Source: a bacterium
Lineage (GTDB): Bacteria; Krumholzibacteriota; Krumholzibacteria; LZORAL124-64-63
Assembly: GCA_030592025.1 (NCBI GenBank)
Contig: JAUUZX010000017.1
Coordinates: 1-9,796, forward strand
DNA: 9,796 nt
Direction: 5' to 3'
Shown here: piece by piece, positions 6,679-9,796 of the stretch
Layout of the letters: each line of letters starts with the position of its first letter
How positions within the stretch are numbered: the stretch's first letter is position 1
The notes under the pieces: model-generated
Seen by the model: only the letters and a program-made list of their open reading frames with translations
Database searches by the model: none
What the model was told of the DNA's origin: nothing
Made by a program: the position numbers and the translations under genes

Positions 6679-7449
6679 CTAGAACTCCCAGCCCAGGCCG
6701 GCGAAGGTGGACCAGTCGGTGCGCTCCACACCCACCGGCGGCCGGGCGTTGTCTTCGACCGCGGCGCCCACCTTCAGGTCGATGCTGCCGGTGATGTCGA
6801 TGGTCAGGGCCAGGTTGCCCACGGCCCGCCAGTTCTCCGGATCGCTGAACAATGGCTGCCAGAAGCCGACCAGGTCGAGCCGCGTGGTCGCGTTCAGGTG
6901 GCGCGCCATGTGGAGGAAGATCGACATGCGTCCCTGGGCCAGCTGGCCGTCCTGGTCCTCGATGCGCTCGATCTCCAGCATGGGGGTGGCGCCGAGGGTG
7001 ACCCGCCCCCGGTCGCTCTCGCTCAGGTCGTGCCGCACACCTGCGCCCAGCAGCCATCGGGACCGCAGCCGCTGGAAGGGGTTGTGCTGCACCTGGGCGA
7101 AGAGGATGGAGGCCCAGGCGTTGCTCAGGTCCCGGTTGTGGCGCAGATGGGCGACGACGTTGCGGGCCGTCTCGGTTCCTTCGCTCTCCTCGTAGCTGCC
7201 GGTGGCCTGCAGGCGCCAGCGGTCGCGCTCGCTTCGCCACTGCACCTGGCCGCCGGTCTCGAAGAGGACCCGTTCGGTGTTGCCGCCGCTGCCGGAGAAG
7301 AGGCCGTCCAGGGCGCCGGACCAGCCCGGCTGACGGTCGTCGTAGCCCTCGAGGGTGTTGAGGATGACGCTGGCGCCGGCCGGTGCGGCCAGGAGCATCA
7401 TGACGATGAGCAGGGCGATGATGAACGGTATGATGACCGGGCGCGCCAT
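6679..7449 (-). CDS. DUF481-like outer-membrane beta-barrel protein
   Basis: A 256-residue exported protein. The signal peptide is residues 1 to about 26 (a long hydrophobic core ending APAGA). The mature part shows alternating polar/hydrophobic beta-strand stretches with aromatic residues at their ends, for example VQWRSERDRWRLQATGSYE, SRWLLGAGVRHDLS and LDLVGFWQPLF. It ends GWEF with a C-terminal Phe, the usual BAM-recognised signature of outer-membrane barrels. The order (signal, short loop mentioning a small 'GNT' region, then repeated strands with RHDL) fits the DUF481/YdiY-like family of unknown function. The ATG at 7449 has GGAGG 6 nt upstream; an in-frame ATG at 7494 would add 15 residues in front of a good signal peptide and is disfavoured. 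It lies after the hairpin that follows the oligopeptidase gene. Barrel location is well supported; the family name is moderate. Confidence 0.72.
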   Translation of the reverse strand: MARPVIIPFIIALLIVMMLLAAPAGASVILNTLEGYDDRQPGWSGALDGLFSGSGGNTERVLFETGGQVQWRSERDRWRLQATGSYEESEGTETARNVVAHLRHNRDLSNAWASILFAQVQHNPFQRLRSRWLLGAGVRHDLSESDRGRVTLGATPMLEIERIEDQDGQLAQGRMSIFLHMARHLNATTRLDLVGFWQPLFSDPENWRAVGNLALTIDITGSIDLKVGAAVEDNARPPVGVERTDWSTFAGLGWEF

Positions 7450-7503
7450 CCGAAACCTCCGTGTTGCGGGGAAGGGCGTGGGCAGAAGTCGCATGTCGAG
7501 AGC

Positions 7504-7532
7504 GGGCGGGGCGGCTTCGAACCGCCCCGCCC
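7504..7532 (-). terminator. Strong GC hairpin after the oligopeptidase gene
   Basis: A perfect 11-bp stem, GGGCGGGGCGG with CCGCCCCGCCC, encloses the loop CTTCGAA. It lies 10 nt beyond the TAG of the M3 peptidase gene. No T tract follows on the minus strand, so it is either a non-canonical terminator or an RNA-stabilising 3' structure. Its symmetry and position argue against chance. Confidence 0.6.
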
Positions 7533-7542
7533 ACGGGGTCGT

Positions 7543-9642
7543 CTACATCAGGCCGCGGCGCTTGAGCAGGGGCTCGATCTCCGGGTCCTGACCCCGGAAG
7601 CGGCGGTACAGTTCCATGGGGTCCTCGGTGCCGCCGCGGGCCAGGATATGCTCGCGGAAGGCCTCGGCCGTGGCCCGGTCGAAGATGTCGCCGGATTCGG
7701 TGAAGGCGGCGAAGGCGTCGGCGTCGAGCACCTCGGCCCACAGGTAGCTGTAGTAGCCCGACGAGTAGCCCCCGGCGAACACGTGGCGGAAGTAGGGGCT
7801 GCGGTAGCGGCTGATGATCTCGGGGATCAGGCCGATGTCGGCCATGGCCTTGTCCTCGAAGGTGCCGGCGTCGATCCCCGCGGCGGCCTCGAGGGTGTGC
7901 CAGTCCATGTCCAGGAAGCTCGCGGCCACGTACTCGGTGGTGGCGAAGCCCTGGTTGAAGTGGCGGGCGTTGCGGATTTTATTCTTCAGCTCCGCCGGGA
8001 TGGGCGCGTCGGTCTCGTAGTGGCGGGCGTACAGGTCGAGCACCTGGGGCTCGAAGGCCCAGTTCTCCATGATCTGGCTGGGCAGCTCGACGAAGTCCCT
8101 GGCCACCGACGTGCCGGACAGGCGTCGGTACCGGCAGTCCGACAGCATGCCGTGCAGGGCGTGGCCGAACTCGTGGAACATGGTGCCCACCTCGTCCATG
8201 CTCAGCAGACTGGGGGTGTCGGCGGTGGGCTTGGTGAAGTTGCCCACGTTGTAGATCACCGGGATGACGCGCTCGCCGTCCTGGTAGCGCTGCTTGACGA
8301 GGGCGTTCATCCAGGCACCGCCGCGCTTGCTGGCCCGGGGGAAGTAGTCGGTCATCAGCAACGCGAGGACGGTGCCGTCGGCGTCCCGCACCTCGAAGGC
8401 CTCCACGTCCTCGTGCCAGACGGGGATGTCCGAGCGCGGGACGAACTCCAGGCCCCACAGCTTGCCCGCCACCGCGAAGACGCCCGTCCGCACGCGGTCC
8501 ATCTCGAAGTAGGGGCGGAGCATCTCCCCGTCCAGGTCGTAGCGGGCCTTCTTCACCTTCTCGGCGTAGAAGCTCCAGTCCCAGGCCTCCAACGCGAAGT
8601 CGCCGCCGTCCGCGTCGATGATGGCCTGCATGTCGGCGGCCTCGACCTTGGCCCGGGCGACGGCCGGCGTCCATATCTGCTGCAGCAGTTCGTAGACGGC
8701 CTCGGGGGTGCCGGCCATGTTGTCGTCGAGCACGTAGTGGGCGTGGGTCGTGAAGCCGAGGATCTTGGCCCGGCGCGCGCGCACGTCGGCGATCTGCACC
8801 AGGATGGCGTTGTTGTCCAGTTCGTCACCGTTGTCGCCCATGCCGGCGTAGGCCTTGAAGACCTTCTCGCGCAGGGCACGCTTCTCGGCGTACTGGAGGA
8901 AGGGGATGAAGCTGGGCTTGTGGAGGGTGACGACCCACTTGCCTTCGTGGCCCCGCTGGGCCGCCGCTTCGGCCGCTGCCGCCACGACCCCCGCGGGCAG
9001 GCCGGCCAGATCGGCGGCATCGTCGATGACCAGCTCGAAACGGTTGGTCTCCTTGAGGACATTCTCGCCGAACTGCACCGTCAGCAGGGACAGCTCCTCG
9101 TTCAGGGCCTTGAGCTGCTCCTTCTTGGGCGCGTCGAGGTTGGCGCCGCCCCGCACGAAGCCTTTCCAGGTCTCCTCCAGGAGCATGGCCTGCTCGGCGT
9201 CGAGATCGAGGTCGGCGCGCTGCCCGTGGACGGCGTCGACCCGCGCGAAGATCTCCCCGTTCAGCAGGATCGTGTCCCGGTGGCGCGAGAGGATCGGCGC
9301 CATGGTCTTGGCCACCGCCTGCATGGGCTCGCTGGTCATGGTGCCGTTCAGGCTGTAGAAGACGTTGCTGACCCGGGCCAGTTCGGCGCCGGCGGCGTCG
9401 AGGGCCTCGATGGTGTTGGCGAAGGTGGCCGGCGCCGGGTTGCCGGCGATGGTCGCGATCTCGGCGTCGTGGGCCGCGATGGCCGCCGCGAAGGCCGGCT
9501 CGTAGTGGCTGATGTCGAGCGCGCTGAAGGGCGGCACGCCGAAGGGGGCGGTCCATTCCTCAAGCAGGGGGTTGGCGGCGGCGGCGCCCATGGTTCCCAG
9601 GAGGGTCGTCGAGATGGTCATCAGAAGCAGAACCTTTCGCAT
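7543..9642 (-). CDS. Secreted M3-family zinc oligopeptidase (peptidyl-dipeptidase Dcp / oligopeptidase A-like)
   Basis: A 699-residue metallopeptidase, close to the usual 680-700 of bacterial Dcp/OpdA. The zinc site is complete: HEFGH gives His490 and His494 as ligands and Glu491 as the catalytic base, and Glu519 in RDFVELPSQ is the third ligand at the expected +29 spacing from the first His. The substrate-side GYSSGYYSYLWAE segment of the family is also present near the C-terminus. Unlike cytosolic enzymes it starts with a signal peptide (MRKVLLL... to AAAA/NP), so it probably works in the periplasm, cutting short peptides, possibly products of secreted proteases. ATG 9642 is chosen (AGAGG 9 nt upstream); ATG 9651, three codons earlier, overlaps the upstream stop as ATGA and is nearly as likely. 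It is co-transcribed with the aldo/keto reductase gene. Dcp and OpdA cannot be told apart with confidence by eye. Confidence 0.93.
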   Translation of the reverse strand: MRKVLLLMTISTTLLGTMGAAAANPLLEEWTAPFGVPPFSALDISHYEPAFAAAIAAHDAEIATIAGNPAPATFANTIEALDAAGAELARVSNVFYSLNGTMTSEPMQAVAKTMAPILSRHRDTILLNGEIFARVDAVHGQRADLDLDAEQAMLLEETWKGFVRGGANLDAPKKEQLKALNEELSLLTVQFGENVLKETNRFELVIDDAADLAGLPAGVVAAAAEAAAQRGHEGKWVVTLHKPSFIPFLQYAEKRALREKVFKAYAGMGDNGDELDNNAILVQIADVRARRAKILGFTTHAHYVLDDNMAGTPEAVYELLQQIWTPAVARAKVEAADMQAIIDADGGDFALEAWDWSFYAEKVKKARYDLDGEMLRPYFEMDRVRTGVFAVAGKLWGLEFVPRSDIPVWHEDVEAFEVRDADGTVLALLMTDYFPRASKRGGAWMNALVKQRYQDGERVIPVIYNVGNFTKPTADTPSLLSMDEVGTMFHEFGHALHGMLSDCRYRRLSGTSVARDFVELPSQIMENWAFEPQVLDLYARHYETDAPIPAELKNKIRNARHFNQGFATTEYVAASFLDMDWHTLEAAAGIDAGTFEDKAMADIGLIPEIISRYRSPYFRHVFAGGYSSGYYSYLWAEVLDADAFAAFTESGDIFDRATAEAFREHILARGGTEDPMELYRRFRGQDPEIEPLLKRRGLM

Positions 9643-9647
9643 GGAAG

Positions 9648-9796
9648 TCATCCTCTCCAGTTGTGCTCGCCCTCGGGGCGGTTTTCCAGGATCCCCTCGA
9701 TGGTCTCCAAGACATCGGGGGTCAGGCGCTCGACGACCTCGAGGGCCTGCATGTTCTCGCTCACCTGGCTGGCCCGGGACGCGCCGGTGATGACCG
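9648..9796 (-). CDS. Aldo/keto reductase, C-terminal fragment (gene runs off the window)
   Basis: The last 48 codons before the TGA at 9650-9648 read [18 protein letters not shown] followed by [18 protein letters not shown] and a short polar tail. This is the C-terminal cofactor-binding signature of the aldo/keto reductase family, closest in style to the potassium-channel beta-subunit/YghZ-like branch (I-P/T-G-A-S-R...Q..EN..AL). Members reduce carbonyl compounds with NADPH in the cytoplasm. The gene is complete on its 3' side and truncated by the window edge on its 5' side; nothing suggests it is broken. Its stop overlaps the first possible ATG of the oligopeptidase gene (ATGA), so the two are probably translated from one mRNA. 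Substrate cannot be inferred. Confidence 0.8.
   Translation of the reverse strand, partial: VITGASRASQVSENMQALEVVERLTPDVLETIEGILENRPEGEHNWRG

Noticed and set aside
6593..7741. The long upstream extension of the 186-residue membrane protein frame
   Set aside because: It would cover the whole DUF481-like gene in another frame with an Arg/Pro-rich product. The ATG at 6592 has AAGGAG 5 nt upstream.

Overview
The window is a high-GC bacterial chromosome segment. A large secreted protein ends in the PNPFNP-type FlgD-like/type IX-style sorting domain, and a DUF481-type outer-membrane barrel ends in phenylalanine. Together these point to a diderm of the FCB superphylum, probably an uncultured high-GC lineage such as Krumholzibacteriota, Eisenbacteria or Latescibacterota. 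The phylum is inferred from protein style only; no rRNA or tRNA gene is visible.

Layout. Positions 1-333 are a gene-free leader, visibly richer in A+T than the rest and holding several small inverted repeats. A plus-strand gene (334-3489) encodes a 1051-residue exported trypsin-like protease with CARDB-like, three Cys-patterned FnIII-like, two more Ig-like and one sorting domain. It is followed by a strong hairpin (3519-3544) and then a 151-bp MITE-like inverted-repeat element (3554-3704) carrying four 11-bp tandem repeats. Next, still on the plus strand, is a TTG-initiated gene (3723-4292) for a zinc ribbon/DUF2007-like/zinc ribbon protein. It converges on the rest of the window, which is all on the minus strand.

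Minus strand, in transcription order: the C-terminal end of an aldo/keto reductase (9796-9648); a secreted M3-family zinc oligopeptidase overlapping it by ATGA; a GC-rich hairpin (7504-7532); a DUF481-like outer-membrane beta-barrel (7449-6679); an unrecognised multi-pass membrane protein (6592-6032); a good sigma70-like promoter (5999-6028) followed by a leader hairpin; and a TMTC-like polytopic membrane protein with C-terminal TPR repeats (5927-4320).

Functionally this looks like cell-envelope and housekeeping content: extracellular proteolysis, periplasmic peptide degradation, an outer-membrane barrel, and a GT-C/TPR membrane protein of the kind linked to protein O-glycosylation. I see no defence system, prophage, CRISPR array or biosynthetic cluster. 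The least explained items are the inverted-repeat element, the repeated four-cysteine architecture of the protease's FnIII-like domains, the zinc ribbon/DUF2007 fusion and the leader hairpin before the TMTC-like gene.
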